The translations under genes and the position numbers were made by a program. Shown piece by piece: positions 8,889 to 18,840 of a DNA stretch of 64,000 nucleotides. Position 1 is the first letter of the stretch; every line of letters starts with the position of its first letter. The notes under the pieces were generated by a model that worked only from the letters and a program-made list of their open reading frames with translations, did no database searches and was not told the DNA's origin. The stretch comes from Bacteroidales bacterium (GTDB taxonomy: Bacteria; Bacteroidota; Bacteroidia; Bacteroidales; UBA932). The stretch lies in assembly GCA_017546125.1 (NCBI GenBank), contig JAFYXO010000019.1, forward strand, positions 25,581 through 89,580. Direction: 5' to 3'.

Positions 8889-10040
8889 ATGAGTCTGGAA
8901 CTGGTCATAGAGGTTTTGAAGAATGCCTGTCTGGTGACAGGTCTGGTGGTGGTGATGATGATGACCATCGAGTACATCAATGTTCGCTCTGCCGGGAAAT
9001 GGTTCTCTTCTCTGCAGAATTCAAAGTTCAAGCAGGTGTTTCTCGGATCACTTCTGGGGCTGATTCCCGGTTGTGTCGGTGGATTTGCAGCAGTCTCACT
9101 CTATTCGCACGGACTGATAAGCCTAGGTGCCCTTGTCGCTGCGATGATATCCTCATCGGGGGATGAGTCGTTTGTGATGCTGGCGATGATTCCGCAGACA
9201 GCCCTCATCCTGTTTGGGGTGCTGTTTGTTATTGCCATGGCGGGAGGTCTGCTGGTGGACAAGATTTATAAAAAGGGTGCAGTCGTCAGTTGTGACCAGA
9301 AGTTTGAGGTGCACGAGGAGCATTCTCACGAAGTGGCAGAGGGGAGCAAAGGGGGATTTTCTCCGGTGAAGGTGATTATAGTGGCGGGGCTGGCCCTTTT
9401 TGCAGCAGCCCTGTTTACAGGTACGCTTGAGCATACCCATCAACATCCTCAGACGGCGGCGGAGGTGCTGCACGAAGGGGATATGCACCACGAAGCGGCG
9501 GAGGCCCACCACCACCATGAGCACCATGAGGCCCATGAGCACCACGGTCACCATCACGGCTCCATATCGCTGCTGGATGAGAGATGGATCAATATCCTTT
9601 TCGGGGTGATAAGTGTAGTGGTACTTCTACTTACATTAAATTCAAGTGAACATTTTGTCAGGGAGCATCTGTGGAATCATGTGATCAAAAAGCATTGCCT
9701 CTCAATTTTCCTCTGGACATTGGGTGCATTGGCAGTGATACAGATCGGACTCCAGTATATTGATATCGAGCCGTGGCTGGAGGAGAACAAGTTTGTGGTG
9801 TTGCTGATAGCGGCTCTGATAGGTATGATACCCGAATCGGGTCCACATATGATTTTTATAACCCTTTTTGCAGGTGGATATATCCCATTTTCAGTCCTGT
9901 TGGCAAGCTCAATATCGCAGGATGGGCACACCGCTCTTCCTCTGTTGGCTTCCGACAAATCGGGCTTTGTGAGGACCAAATTGGTAAATGCTTTAATAGC
10001 AGTGCTCTGCGGAGGGGCGTTAATGTTATTTGGTTTATAA
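8889..10040 (+). CDS. Putative heavy-metal exporter (ArsP_2/DUF2899 type) with His-rich loop
   Basis: 383 residues with about 8-10 hydrophobic segments arranged in two related halves. The halves share signature stretches, LLGLIPGCVGG near residue 55 and IGMIPESGPHMIFI near 315. This matches the putative 10-TM metal exporter family annotated variously as manganese or arsenic efflux. A soluble loop around residues 180-225 contains some 20 His residues among Glu and Ala (for example HHHHEHHEAHEHHGHHH), a likely sensor or buffer for divalent metal. Substrate is not determined by sequence. It is the last gene of the DUF1573-meaB run. Confidence 0.8.
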   Translation: MSLELVIEVLKNACLVTGLVVVMMMTIEYINVRSAGKWFSSLQNSKFKQVFLGSLLGLIPGCVGGFAAVSLYSHGLISLGALVAAMISSSGDESFVMLAMIPQTALILFGVLFVIAMAGGLLVDKIYKKGAVVSCDQKFEVHEEHSHEVAEGSKGGFSPVKVIIVAGLALFAAALFTGTLEHTHQHPQTAAEVLHEGDMHHEAAEAHHHHEHHEAHEHHGHHHGSISLLDERWINILFGVISVVVLLLTLNSSEHFVREHLWNHVIKKHCLSIFLWTLGALAVIQIGLQYIDIEPWLEENKFVVLLIAALIGMIPESGPHMIFITLFAGGYIPFSVLLASSISQDGHTALPLLASDKSGFVRTKLVNALIAVLCGGALMLFGL

Positions 10041-10056
10041 ATATTGATTATATTTG
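10029..10056 (+). promoter_or_regulatory. Probable secA promoter
   Basis: TTTG at 10029-10032 and TATATTTG at 10049-10056, inside and just after the end of the exporter gene. The 16-base spacing is shorter than the usual 19-21, so the -7 box is the firmer part. Confidence 0.5.
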
Positions 10057-10078
10057 CAGTTTATTATAAATAGAGATA

Positions 10079-13000
10079 ATGGCATCATTTAACAAATTAC
10101 TACAAAAGCTGTTCGGATCGAAGGCGGAGAGAGATATGAAGCAGATAAGACCTATCCTGGATAAGGTCCTTGCTTCATATAGTCGTATTGATACCCTTTC
10201 AAATGATGAGTTGAGGGCTGAATCAGAGAAATTAAAGAAAATTATAGCAGATAGAATTGCTAAGGACGAGACCAGAAAACATGAGTTGAGGGCTCAGCTT
10301 GAGGATGTGGATATCGCTCCTGAGAAGAAGGAGGCTTTGGCTACTGAGGTGGACAAGCTTACCAAGAAGATCGATGAGGAGATTGAGGTGGTTCTCAATG
10401 AGATTCTTCCCGATGCATTCGCTATCGTGAAATCTACAGCAAGAAGATTCAAAGAGAATAGTGAGATCAGAGTTACTGCTTCTGATTTCGATAGAGATTT
10501 GAGTACGTCACACGATTTCGTTACTATCGAAGGGGATGTGGCTGTATGGAAAAACACTTGGATGGCGGGTGGTAACCCTATAGTATGGGATATGGTCCAC
10601 TACGATGTTCAGCTGATCGGTGGTATCGTCCTTCATCAGGGTAAGATCTCTGAGATGGCTACCGGTGAGGGTAAGACCCTTGTGGCTACACTACCAGTGT
10701 TCCTTAATGCTTTGGCCGGCAAAGGTGTTCACGTGGTGACTGTGAACGACTACTTGTCAAAACGTGACTCTGAGTGGATGGGACCTCTTTATATGTTCCA
10801 TGGTTTGAGTGTGGACTGTATCGACAAGCATCAGCCCAATTCAGAGGCCCGCAAAAAAGCATACCGTTCAAATATTACATTCGGTACCAACAATGAGTTC
10901 GGTTTCGACTATTTGAGGGATAATATGGCACTTGATCCTCAGGATCTTGTACAGAAGAAACATCACTATGCTATCGTCGATGAGGTGGACTCTGTGTTGA
11001 TCGACGATGCGAGAACTCCACTTATCATCTCAGGTCCTGTGCCTAAAGGTGATGACCAGCAGTTCATGAACTACAAACCTTATGTGGAGAGGGTTTACAA
11101 TGCCCAGAAACAGTTGGTGGGCAAACTTTTGGTTGAGGCTAAGAAACTTTTGGCTGAGGGTAATGAAGTAGAGGGTGGAAAACTTCTTCTCCGTGCCCAC
11201 AAAGGTCTTCCAAAATACAATCCGCTTATCAAGTTCCTTTCAGAGCCCGGAATCAAGCAGACTCTTCAGAAGGTGGAGAATTTCTATATGCAGGACAATA
11301 ACAAACAGATGCACATCATCACAGATGAGCTCTATTTTGTTATAGAAGAGCAACATAAGAGCGTGGAGATGACCGATAAGGGTAATGACCTGATCACATC
11401 GACACTTGATGACAACAAATTCTTCATACTCCCTGATATCGGTACAGAGATATCTGAACTTGAGAAAATCGACATGACCCCTGAGGAGAAGCAGATCAAG
11501 AAGGATCAGCTTCTGGCTGAATATGCCCTCAAATCTGAAAGGGTGCACACTGTGAACCAGCTTCTCAAAGCGTACGCCATGTTCGAGAAAGATGTGGAGT
11601 ATGTGGTGATGGACAACAAGATCAAGATCGTAGACGAGCAGACAGGACGTATCCTCGAGGGTAGAAGGTATTCAGATGGCCTTCACCAGGCAATAGAGGC
11701 TAAAGAGAATGTGAAGGTGGAGGCAGCTACACAGACATTTGCTACCATCACCCTTCAGAACTACTTCAGAATGTATCACAAGCTTGCCGGTATGACAGGT
11801 ACAGCGGAGACTGAAGCAGGCGAGTTCTGGTCTATCTATAAGCTTGATGTGGTGGTGATCCCTACCAACAGACCTATCGCCCGTCATGACGAGGAGGACA
11901 ATATCTATAAGACCAAGAAAGAGAAATATAATGCTGTGATCCAGCAGATCGTGGAGCTTACATCGAAAGGGAGACCTGTCCTTGTGGGTACCACCTCAGT
12001 GGAGATTTCAGAGCTGTTGAGCCGTATGCTCAAGCTTCGCGGCATCAAACACAATGTGTTGAATGCGAAGCAGCATGCGCGCGAGGCTGAGATCGTCCTC
12101 AATGCCGGTCAGCCGGGTACAGTGACCATCGCTACAAATATGGCGGGTCGTGGTACCGACATCAAGTTGGGACCTGGTGTGAAAGAGGCTGGTGGTCTTG
12201 CGATTATCGGTACAGAGAGACACGACAGTCGCCGTGTCGACAGACAGCTTCGTGGTCGTGCCGGTCGTCAGGGTGACCCAGGTTCATCTACATTCTATGT
12301 CTCTCTTGAAGACGATCTGATGCGTATTTTCGGATCTGACCGTATCGCATCGATTGTAGACAAGATGGGTCTTCAGGAGGGCGAGGTTCTTCAGCACCCT
12401 ATGCTCTCTAGCTCTATTGAGAGGGCTCAGAAGAAGGTGGAGGAGAACAACTTCGGTACACGTAAACGCCTTTTGGAGTATGACGATGTGATGAACTCTC
12501 AGAGGGAGGTTATCTACAGCAAGCGTCGCAATGCCCTTTATGGCGAGAGAATCGATGTGGACATCCTCAATATGATGAGCGACTATTGCGAAATCATGGC
12601 TGAGATGGCCAAGGAGATGGATTACGAATCGTTCTCAATGGAGGTTATCAAGAACCTGTCGGTAGATCCTGCTATGGATGAGAAGTTCTTCAATGAGGCG
12701 TCTGCTGAGAAAATTTACGAGGCTCTATATGATAAGGTAAGGTCTGAGTATACCAGAAGGTCAGAACTTATGGTCAAACAGGCTTGGCCAATCATCGAAC
12801 GCATATATCAGACCCAGGGTGCCCGCTTTGAGAACGTGGTGGTCCCTGTAGGTGACGGCACCAAGATCATGCAGGTTCTTTTGAACCTCAAGAAGGCTTA
12901 CGAGAGCAATGGTAAGGAGCTTATCCGTGCTGTGAACAAGACAGTAACCCTTATCAATATCGATGAGTACTGGAAGGAGCACTTGCGTGAAATGGATGAG

Positions 13001-13363
13001 CTCAAGCAATCTGTACAGAATGCTACATACGAGCAGAAAGATCCGCTCCTTATCTATAAGTTTGAGAGCTTCAACCTATTCAAGAAGGTTCTTGAAAATA
13101 TCACAAAAGACACCCTTTCATATCTCCTTAGAGCCCATATTGCCCTAAGGCAGAATACAGAGGAGGCTTCTCTTGATGAGGGTCGTCAGAAGAAAGCAGA
13201 CCTTTCTGCAATGCGCGCTTCGCGCAATGAGATGACCTCAAATCTTGGAGGTGAGGCTAAGAGCAATGCCCCTGTAAGGGTAGAGAAAAGAGTTGGTAGA
13301 AACGACCCATGTCCTTGCGGATCGGGTAAAAAATATAAAAACTGTCATGGAAAAGAAGTATAA
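10079..13363 (+). CDS. secA: Preprotein translocase ATPase SecA
   Basis: 1094 residues, longer than E. coli SecA (901) mainly through insertions typical of Bacteroidota. SecA drives unfolded preproteins through SecYEG using ATP. Visible parts are Walker A in [14 protein letters not shown] near residue 195, [15 protein letters not shown] near 300, the second helicase domain with MAGRGTDI and [16 protein letters not shown], and a C-terminal zinc motif [13 protein letters not shown] that binds SecB or ribosomes. Its last 17 bases overlap lpd in another frame. Confidence 0.98.
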   Translation: MASFNKLLQKLFGSKAERDMKQIRPILDKVLASYSRIDTLSNDELRAESEKLKKIIADRIAKDETRKHELRAQLEDVDIAPEKKEALATEVDKLTKKIDEEIEVVLNEILPDAFAIVKSTARRFKENSEIRVTASDFDRDLSTSHDFVTIEGDVAVWKNTWMAGGNPIVWDMVHYDVQLIGGIVLHQGKISEMATGEGKTLVATLPVFLNALAGKGVHVVTVNDYLSKRDSEWMGPLYMFHGLSVDCIDKHQPNSEARKKAYRSNITFGTNNEFGFDYLRDNMALDPQDLVQKKHHYAIVDEVDSVLIDDARTPLIISGPVPKGDDQQFMNYKPYVERVYNAQKQLVGKLLVEAKKLLAEGNEVEGGKLLLRAHKGLPKYNPLIKFLSEPGIKQTLQKVENFYMQDNNKQMHIITDELYFVIEEQHKSVEMTDKGNDLITSTLDDNKFFILPDIGTEISELEKIDMTPEEKQIKKDQLLAEYALKSERVHTVNQLLKAYAMFEKDVEYVVMDNKIKIVDEQTGRILEGRRYSDGLHQAIEAKENVKVEAATQTFATITLQNYFRMYHKLAGMTGTAETEAGEFWSIYKLDVVVIPTNRPIARHDEEDNIYKTKKEKYNAVIQQIVELTSKGRPVLVGTTSVEISELLSRMLKLRGIKHNVLNAKQHAREAEIVLNAGQPGTVTIATNMAGRGTDIKLGPGVKEAGGLAIIGTERHDSRRVDRQLRGRAGRQGDPGSSTFYVSLEDDLMRIFGSDRIASIVDKMGLQEGEVLQHPMLSSSIERAQKKVEENNFGTRKRLLEYDDVMNSQREVIYSKRRNALYGERIDVDILNMMSDYCEIMAEMAKEMDYESFSMEVIKNLSVDPAMDEKFFNEASAEKIYEALYDKVRSEYTRRSELMVKQAWPIIERIYQTQGARFENVVVPVGDGTKIMQVLLNLKKAYESNGKELIRAVNKTVTLINIDEYWKEHLREMDELKQSVQNATYEQKDPLLIYKFESFNLFKKVLENITKDTLSYLLRAHIALRQNTEEASLDEGRQKKADLSAMRASRNEMTSNLGGEAKSNAPVRVEKRVGRNDPCPCGSGKKYKNCHGKEV

Positions 13364-14744
13364 TGTAATAGTAATCGGTTCAGGCCCTGGTGGCTATGTT
13401 GCAGCCATTAAAGCTGCCCAATTGGGATTTGAAACAGCTGTAGTAGAGCGTGCAAATTTGGGTGGTATCTGTCTTAACTGGGGTTGTATCCCTACCAAAG
13501 CTTTGTTGAAGAGTGCCCAGGCATTGCATTATGCTCAAAATTCAGAGAGTTATGGTTTCAGCGTAAATGGGGAGATCTCTGTCGATATCGCCAAAGTGGT
13601 GGAGAGGAGTAGAGGTGTCTCTGCGCAGATGTCAAAAGGTGTGGAGTACCTTCTTAAGAAGAATAAGGTGACCGTTATCCAGGGTGAGGGCTCTGTTAGA
13701 GCTGGTAAAGTGGTGGCTGTAAATACCCCTGAGGGTGTCGTGGAGTATGGTGCAGACCATATCATCCTTGCTACCGGTGCAAGACCAAATTCTCTCCCTT
13801 TTGCACCTATCGATGGTGAGAAGATCATCTCATATTTCCAGGCATTGGTTCCTGAGAAGTTGCCTAAGAGCATGGCGATTATCGGTTCAGGAGCTATCGG
13901 AAGCGAATTCGCATTTTTCTATAAGAGCATGGGTGTAGAGCAAGTTCACCTTATCGAGTATGTGGACCGTATCGTTCCACTTGAGGATGATGAGGTGTCT
14001 GCACAGCTAAGCCGCTCTTTCAGAAAGATGGGTATCAAGGTTATGGTCTCTGCACAAGTGAAAGGTGTGGATACTACCGGTGAGCTTTGTAAGGTGACTG
14101 TCGAGACCAAGAAAGGTGTTGAGGTTATTGAGGCTGAGCTGGTACTTTCTGCTGCAGGTGTGGTTCCAAATACCGAACATTTGGGTCTTGAGGAGCTTGG
14201 CGTACAGATGAATAGAGGTAAAGTGATCGTGGACGAGCACTACAGGACAAACGTAGAGGGTATTTACGCTATCGGTGACATTATCCCTACCCCTGCACTT
14301 GCCCACATGGCTTCTGCTGAGGCTATCCACTGCGTAGAGCATATTGCAGGTATTGATTCACCTCTAATCAACTATGGCAATATCCCGGGATGTACCTATA
14401 CATCTCCTGAGATTGCATCAGTGGGTATGACTGAGAGGGCTGTTAAAGAGAAAGGTATAGAATATAAGGTGGGCAAGTTCCCATTTACAGCATCGGGTAA
14501 AGCTGCTGCTGCAGGCGAGAGGGACGGTTTCATCAAACTTATCGTGGATGCCAATACTGATGAGGTTTTGGGTGCCCATATGGTAGGTGCAAATGTGACT
14601 GAGATGATTGCCGGCATAGTTGTGGCACGCAATATGGGTGCGAAGGCTGCTGATATTATCCATTCAGTACACCCTCACCCGACTATGAGTGAAGCTATCA
14701 TGGAGGCTGCTGAGGCTTCTACAGGTCATGCAATACATATTTAA
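13347..14744 (+). CDS. lpdA: Dihydrolipoyl dehydrogenase
   Basis: 465 residues starting at the ATG inside the end of secA. A longer reading at 13293 lies wholly within secA and adds residues that match nothing. It is the FAD enzyme that reoxidises dihydrolipoamide in 2-oxoacid dehydrogenase and glycine-cleavage complexes. The FAD fold starts [10 protein letters not shown], the redox disulfide is Cys42-Cys47 in [12 protein letters not shown], the NAD fold is [10 protein letters not shown], and the catalytic His-Glu pair is in HPHPTMSEA near the C-terminus. No E1 or E2 genes are adjacent. Confidence 0.97.
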   Translation: MEKKYNVIVIGSGPGGYVAAIKAAQLGFETAVVERANLGGICLNWGCIPTKALLKSAQALHYAQNSESYGFSVNGEISVDIAKVVERSRGVSAQMSKGVEYLLKKNKVTVIQGEGSVRAGKVVAVNTPEGVVEYGADHIILATGARPNSLPFAPIDGEKIISYFQALVPEKLPKSMAIIGSGAIGSEFAFFYKSMGVEQVHLIEYVDRIVPLEDDEVSAQLSRSFRKMGIKVMVSAQVKGVDTTGELCKVTVETKKGVEVIEAELVLSAAGVVPNTEHLGLEELGVQMNRGKVIVDEHYRTNVEGIYAIGDIIPTPALAHMASAEAIHCVEHIAGIDSPLINYGNIPGCTYTSPEIASVGMTERAVKEKGIEYKVGKFPFTASGKAAAAGERDGFIKLIVDANTDEVLGAHMVGANVTEMIAGIVVARNMGAKAADIIHSVHPHPTMSEAIMEAAEASTGHAIHI

Positions 14745-14755
14745 AACTATATACT

Positions 14756-15175
14756 ATGAGTAAAGACGTAAGCGTACAACAGGTCAATGACATTTGTCGT
14801 ATATCACATTCGACAACTTTGTCAGGAGAGATGGTGTCAGCATCTGACATCAGAATCGATGGCAAGTTTACAGGTAAACTCTATACCAAGGGTAAATTGG
14901 TGATAGGTGAAAGGGCATTGATCGAAGGTGTAGTGGTTTGTAACAGTGCAGACATTTGGGGCGAGATGAAGGGTGAAATCTTTGTGGAGAGCGCACTGTC
15001 ACTTAAAGCCAAATCTGTATACACCGGTGCTGTGAAATCTTCTAAAGTGGGTATAGAGATGGGTGCCATTTTCAATGGTACTTGCAACATCATTACAGGA
15101 GAGGAGTTCAAGAAACATGCTACTGAGCACTTTCCTGCACAAAATGTAAAACCTGCAGAGGTTAAGAAAAACTAG
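14756..15175 (+). CDS. Bactofilin (polymer-forming cytoskeletal protein)
   Basis: 139 residues with the central right-handed beta-helix repeat pattern of bactofilins: a T.SGEMVSASDIRIDGKFTGKL start, then repeating G-x-hydrophobic units. Flanking tails are short and disordered. Bactofilins assemble into non-nucleotide filaments affecting shape and peptidoglycan synthesis. The stop codon lies within a CTAG shared with the converging gene. Confidence 0.93.
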   Translation: MSKDVSVQQVNDICRISHSTTLSGEMVSASDIRIDGKFTGKLYTKGKLVIGERALIEGVVVCNSADIWGEMKGEIFVESALSLKAKSVYTGAVKSSKVGIEMGAIFNGTCNIITGEEFKKHATEHFPAQNVKPAEVKKN

Positions 15176-15834
15176 AAGATGTGAAATCTGCCCGGAAGTG
15201 GGGTGCGGAGTTTGACAGGTTCGCCACTGACGGGATGTGTAAATGTAAGTCTATCGGCGTGGAGAGCAAGACGACCTATCGGATTGCTTTTCGCGCCGTA
15301 CTTTTTGTCCCCTGCGATGGGGTGTCCGATAGATGAGAGCTGGACTCTGATCTGATTTTTTCTCCCTGTGAGGATGTTGATTTTTAGTAGGGAGTACCCC
15401 TGGCCAAATTTGGTTACCTTGTACTTGGTGATGGCGAGTTTTCCCTGGTCCGAGTGTGACTGGTATACCACCATTGCCCTGTTCTCTGAGATGAAGCTGC
15501 GAAGCTCATCCTCAGGTTTGTCGGGAAGACCCTCCACTATTGCCATATAACCCCTCTCTGTGACCATTTCGCTCCATCTTGACTGCAGAGCCTCCTGTAC
15601 CTCCCTTGTCTTGGCGAAGAGCAATATGCCGGAGGTGTCCCTGTCGAGACGGTGAAGGACGAAGAGCTGGGATCTTTTATTGCCGTAGGCGAGATGATCT
15701 TTCACCAGACGGTAGGCTGTGACATCCCTCTCCCGGTCTGTCGCTACGGAGAGGAGACCTGAAGGTTTGTTGATCGCTATGATGTAGTTGTCCTCGTAGA
15801 GAATTTTAATCTCTACCGGATGGTGATGTCTCAT
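15172..15834 (-). CDS. RluA-family RNA pseudouridine synthase
   Basis: 220 residues without an S4 domain, the size of RluA-type or TruC-type enzymes. The catalytic aspartate is Asp64 in HRLDRDTSGIL. The N-terminal segment INKPSGLLSV and a C-terminal HADRLTFTHPVSGE are further family marks. It converts uridine to pseudouridine in rRNA or tRNA. The exact target is not clear. It starts 4 bases inside the end of the upstream glycosyltransferase gene (ATGA-type coupling). Confidence 0.9.
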   Translation of the reverse strand: MRHHHPVEIKILYEDNYIIAINKPSGLLSVATDRERDVTAYRLVKDHLAYGNKRSQLFVLHRLDRDTSGILLFAKTREVQEALQSRWSEMVTERGYMAIVEGLPDKPEDELRSFISENRAMVVYQSHSDQGKLAITKYKVTKFGQGYSLLKINILTGRKNQIRVQLSSIGHPIAGDKKYGAKSNPIGRLALHADRLTFTHPVSGEPVKLRTPLPGRFHIF

Positions 15835-16793
15835 CGGATGGTCTTGTTGATGTTGTACTCGTTGCGGTTCTGGCTATTGCGTGAGATAAGCTCTCCGAGG
15901 AATCCGGCCATGAACAGCAGTGTGCCGATAACGACAGCCACAAGTGCCAGATAGAAGAGAGGCTGGTCAGTTACAGGTCTGAATTTCAGACCGTGTGCCT
16001 GAGATATAAGCTTGTCTGCAATGATCCATACTGTGATAAAACCACCTGTGAGGAACGATATGATCCCGAGAAGTCCGAAGATGTGCATAGGCTTCTTTCC
16101 GAATTTCGACAGGAAATAGATGGTCATCAGGTCGAGCACCCCATTGAAGAAGCGGTCGATACCGAATTTGCTCTTGCCGAATTTGCGTTTCTGGTGGTGG
16201 ACCACCTTCTCGCCGATCTTGCCATAACCTGCATTCTTGGCGAGGTAAGGGATATATCTGTGCATATCGCCATACACCTCTACAGCTTTTACCACCTCAT
16301 TCTTGTACGCCTTGAGGCCGCAGTTCATGTCGTGAAGTTTGATGCCTGTCACCTTGCGGGCTGTATAGTTGTAGAGTTTTGACGGGATATTTTTTGTAAA
16401 AGTGTTGTCGTGACGTTTTTTCTTCCAGCCGGATACGAGGTCGTAATCCTCCTCCATAATCATTCTGTACAATTCAGGGATCTCTTCAGGGTCATCCTGC
16501 AAGTCTGCATCCATGGTTACCACCACGTCACCTTGGGCAGCCTTGAAACCCTCAAACAGGGCAGCAGATTTGCCATAATTGCGGCGGAAACTGATTGCAC
16601 GTATGTGCTCGTCCTCCTTGGCAAGGGTCTCTATCTCTTTCCAGGAGCCGTCTGTGCTTCCGTCATTGATCATAATTATCTCATACTCCTTATCCTTGAG
16701 ATACGATTCTGAGATAGCCTTGCGGATCCATTCGATAAGTTCTCGAAGGGACTCCTCCTCATTGTAAAGTGATATAACGATAGATAGATCCAT
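15831..16793 (-). CDS. Membrane-bound family 2 glycosyltransferase (DPM1/GtrB-like)
   Basis: 320 residues. The GT-A domain begins VISLYNEEESL, has NDGSTDGSW near residue 43 and the metal-binding DAD at 95-97 (TMDADLQDDPEEIP). Two transmembrane helices follow in the C-terminal third (MHIFGLLGIISFLTGG and LALVAVVIGTLLFMAG). This is the layout of polyprenyl-phosphate sugar transferases that move a sugar to a lipid carrier for envelope glycans. It is coupled to the DUF4199 gene upstream (1-base overlap) and to the pseudouridine synthase downstream. Confidence 0.92.
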   Translation of the reverse strand: MDLSIVISLYNEEESLRELIEWIRKAISESYLKDKEYEIIMINDGSTDGSWKEIETLAKEDEHIRAISFRRNYGKSAALFEGFKAAQGDVVVTMDADLQDDPEEIPELYRMIMEEDYDLVSGWKKKRHDNTFTKNIPSKLYNYTARKVTGIKLHDMNCGLKAYKNEVVKAVEVYGDMHRYIPYLAKNAGYGKIGEKVVHHQKRKFGKSKFGIDRFFNGVLDLMTIYFLSKFGKKPMHIFGLLGIISFLTGGFITVWIIADKLISQAHGLKFRPVTDQPLFYLALVAVVIGTLLFMAGFLGELISRNSQNRNEYNINKTIR

Positions 16794-17320
16794 TATTCTT
16801 CAGTATTGGTCTCTTCTTCAGAGAAAAGTGATGACTTGGTGCTGCTGGCCAAAATGGCTGGGAAAATAAGGCCGAAGATGATACAGTCAAAAAAGATTGA
16901 GAAGATAATCACCTTAGGCATGATGGTGGATAGTGTCTGGTAGTCAAAAATCATACCTCCTGCAGCACCCATGCTCTCCTGTGTAGTCAGGAATGTCTCG
17001 ATAAGGATTTCGATAGTCTCCGGACGGATCAACGTGTAGTCGATGTAGGAGTATGTGGTACATATGACAGATGACAGAAGGCACACCTTGAAGCCGAACT
17101 TGAACGACTCGCCGTAGCTTACAGAGACTTCGCTCATCTTTGTGTACTGGGTCATGAAGTATTTCAAAAGGTATATGATCGCTACAAACTTGGCGAGAGA
17201 GATAATGGTTCCCAGCCAGCCTGGAGGGTCAAACATTCCGATAAGGGATACCACTATAGTTACCAGTGAGAGAATCAGTCCGTATTTGGCGGCCAAAGAC
17301 CATTTCATTTTATTTTCCAT
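16793..17320 (-). CDS. DUF4199 family membrane protein
   Basis: 175 residues with four hydrophobic segments, at about residues 9-27, 35-52, 72-92 and 138-160. The order and the acidic tail match DUF4199, a Bacteroidota-specific family. It is commonly found just before a GT2 glycosyltransferase of this kind, which suggests a shared envelope role that has not been defined. It is the first gene of the three-gene minus-strand operon. A -7 box TATCTTTG lies at 17345-17352 on the minus strand. Confidence 0.85.
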   Translation of the reverse strand: MENKMKWSLAAKYGLILSLVTIVVSLIGMFDPPGWLGTIISLAKFVAIIYLLKYFMTQYTKMSEVSVSYGESFKFGFKVCLLSSVICTTYSYIDYTLIRPETIEILIETFLTTQESMGAAGGMIFDYQTLSTIMPKVIIFSIFFDCIIFGLIFPAILASSTKSSLFSEEETNTEE

Positions 17321-17339
17321 AGTTATCTGTTGTATTTAA

Positions 17340-17972
17340 CCCGACAAAGATACTATTTTATTTGTATTTGTGCAGCACTTCTGTGCATACCTGTCCCATA
17401 CGGGGTGCTTCGGGCTGGGAAAGGGGCGATTTCCGCGATGTTCGGTCACAGGAGAGCGGCTACGGAACCTATTACTAAGCAGCCTGTGAGGACTGTGTGG
17501 AATATTGACCTATTTTTGTCACAGTGGGAGTTAAACAGGGGCTTTTGGTCTGTTTTTTTGTATCACTGTGATGGATTTTAGGAGTTTTCTGTCACAGTGG
17601 TAACTTATTGGAGGTAATCCCCCTGATGAAACTTCGTGATTGGTGGTGAAATTCGAAGGCCACATGGAAAACTTGTAGAGTGGTGTCATTGGCATATGGT
17701 GTGGCTTCTGCAGGCTGTTCGTGGGTAGAAGCCACTGTATATGCTCGCACGGGTTGATTTAAAGGGTACAGATGTGGCTTCTGATTTGCAGGAAGTACAT
17801 CGGCTCATTGTGCTTTTATTACATCATGACCATTAGTGAACACTCTGTGAGTGTTCACAGCGAGCAGCCGCGTAAGCGGTGGTGGGAGTGAGCATAGCGA
17901 ACGCCTGAAGAACCGAATCTTCGAGCCGAGTTGCAGTGTGGAAATGTGAGCGAAAACAATAGCATGAGAATT
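17340..17972. other. Gene-poor spacer with short repeats
   Basis: No supported gene in about 630 bases. It contains three copies of a CACAGTG-type element (GTCACAGTGG at 17519-17528, TCACTGTGA at 17563-17571, GTCACAGTGG at 17591-17600). It also has GTGGCTTCT at 17701-17709 and 17774-17782, with its inverse AGAAGCCAC at 17727-17735. GAACGCCTGAAGAAC near 17900 recurs in the repeat region near 45271. Nothing else is recognisable. Confidence 0.6.
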
Positions 17973-18569
17973 CTACATGTTAGTTTTCAGATCAAAATAC
18001 ATAAGCCTAGTTTGCATAGATTCATTAGGGGCTGTGTTATAGTAATTTTTCTCCTCCTCTTCATCCGCGTACAAGTATTTGAACCCATTCCTTTTATAGA
18101 AGGCCAGTACTGATTCCCGATTGTATGCATCTACGATGAGGAATCTGCAGCCGGTTTTATTGTCCTTTGCACAAAACCAGTCCTTTATGAATTGAATAAG
18201 CTGTGTGCCAATATTCATACCTCTGAACACAGTGTTCACACCTACTCTTCCTATCAATACAGCAGGGTAACTACGCCCTCTTTTAGCGTTTGGAAGTGTT
18301 CTATTAAGTCTGTTTTTTGACGAGGAAGATAATGAGATGGTTTTTATACTATCATTAGAAATAGTGAAGAATGCAGTTATTGTATATGGCTTGGTATTAG
18401 AAACCCAGCAATATGTCTTGCCAATCATTTCATCTGCATATTTCTGCGCATCATTAATGAAAAAGTCATCTAAATCCACGTCGCCACAAGAGAAGTCCTG
18501 ACAATGTTTGTAAACATCACCGGACAACTGCACTATTGTGCAATTGTCAAAAATATCAAAGCTCTTCAT
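17973..18569 (-). CDS. GNAT acetyltransferase, likely toxin of a toxin-antitoxin pair
   Basis: 198 residues. The acetyl-CoA-binding loop region is IGRVGVNTVFRGMNIGTQLI near residue 105, followed by DAYNRESVLAFYKRNGF, the usual C-terminal GNAT segment. The N-terminal part (GDVDLDDFFINDAQKYADE) resembles TacT/AtaT-type toxins that acetylate aminoacyl-tRNA and block translation. A 54-residue gene lies 10 bases upstream, the right place for the antitoxin. It is AT-rich compared with its neighbours, consistent with transfer. Toxin function is inferred from fold and context. Confidence 0.8.
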   Translation of the reverse strand: MKSFDIFDNCTIVQLSGDVYKHCQDFSCGDVDLDDFFINDAQKYADEMIGKTYCWVSNTKPYTITAFFTISNDSIKTISLSSSSKNRLNRTLPNAKRGRSYPAVLIGRVGVNTVFRGMNIGTQLIQFIKDWFCAKDNKTGCRFLIVDAYNRESVLAFYKRNGFKYLYADEEEEKNYYNTAPNESMQTRLMYFDLKTNM

Positions 18570-18579
18570 TTGAGAGATT

Positions 18580-18744
18580 TTAAAAAGTGAAGTTCTTTGA
18601 TTTTTCTAAAATATTGTGGATTTGTTCTTCCCGTTCCGGTGTGAGTTCTGGTGGAAGATTTTTGCTATTAGCATCTGCCGCAGATACGAAATCCACCGCA
18701 CTTTGTCCCATTAACACATGTACCATTTTGATCGACATTGCCAT
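18580..18744 (-). CDS. Small protein, probable antitoxin of the GNAT pair
   Basis: 54 residues from the ATG at 18744. A longer reading from 18804 would run through the promoter box and is not preferred. The visible segment ELTPEREEQIHNILEKSK is a charged amphipathic helix suited to wrapping the toxin. The N-terminal part (SIKMVHVLMGQSAVDFVSA) could form a small DNA-binding or dimerising unit. No named family is recognised. Position and size argue for an antitoxin. Confidence 0.65.
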   Translation of the reverse strand: MAMSIKMVHVLMGQSAVDFVSAADANSKNLPPELTPEREEQIHNILEKSKNFTF

Positions 18745-18783
18745 AATTGTTCTTTGTTTGAGTAATAAATTGTTTGTCGGTAG

Positions 18784-18812
18784 CAAAGGTAATATTTTTT
18801 TCATTACCTTTG
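18784..18812. promoter_or_regulatory. Palindrome joining the divergent antitoxin and thrS -7 boxes
   Basis: CAAAGGTAAT (18784-18793) and ATTACCTTTG (18803-18812) are a perfect 10-bp inverted repeat with a 9-base T-rich spacer. Each arm contains a consensus -7 box (TACCTTTG) pointing outward, one toward the antitoxin and one toward thrS. It is a candidate operator for a repressor, possibly the antitoxin or its complex. Confidence 0.6.
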
Positions 18813-18840
18813 TAGGTCAAAATAGAAAACAACGGCAATT

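Noticed and set aside
17330..17581. 83-codon ORF upstream of DUF4199
   Set aside because: No ribosome site, no family features, and it crosses the DUF4199 promoter box.
18745..18804. Longer start for the antitoxin
   Set aside because: It would translate through the -7 box and the palindrome, so the transcript would not contain it.
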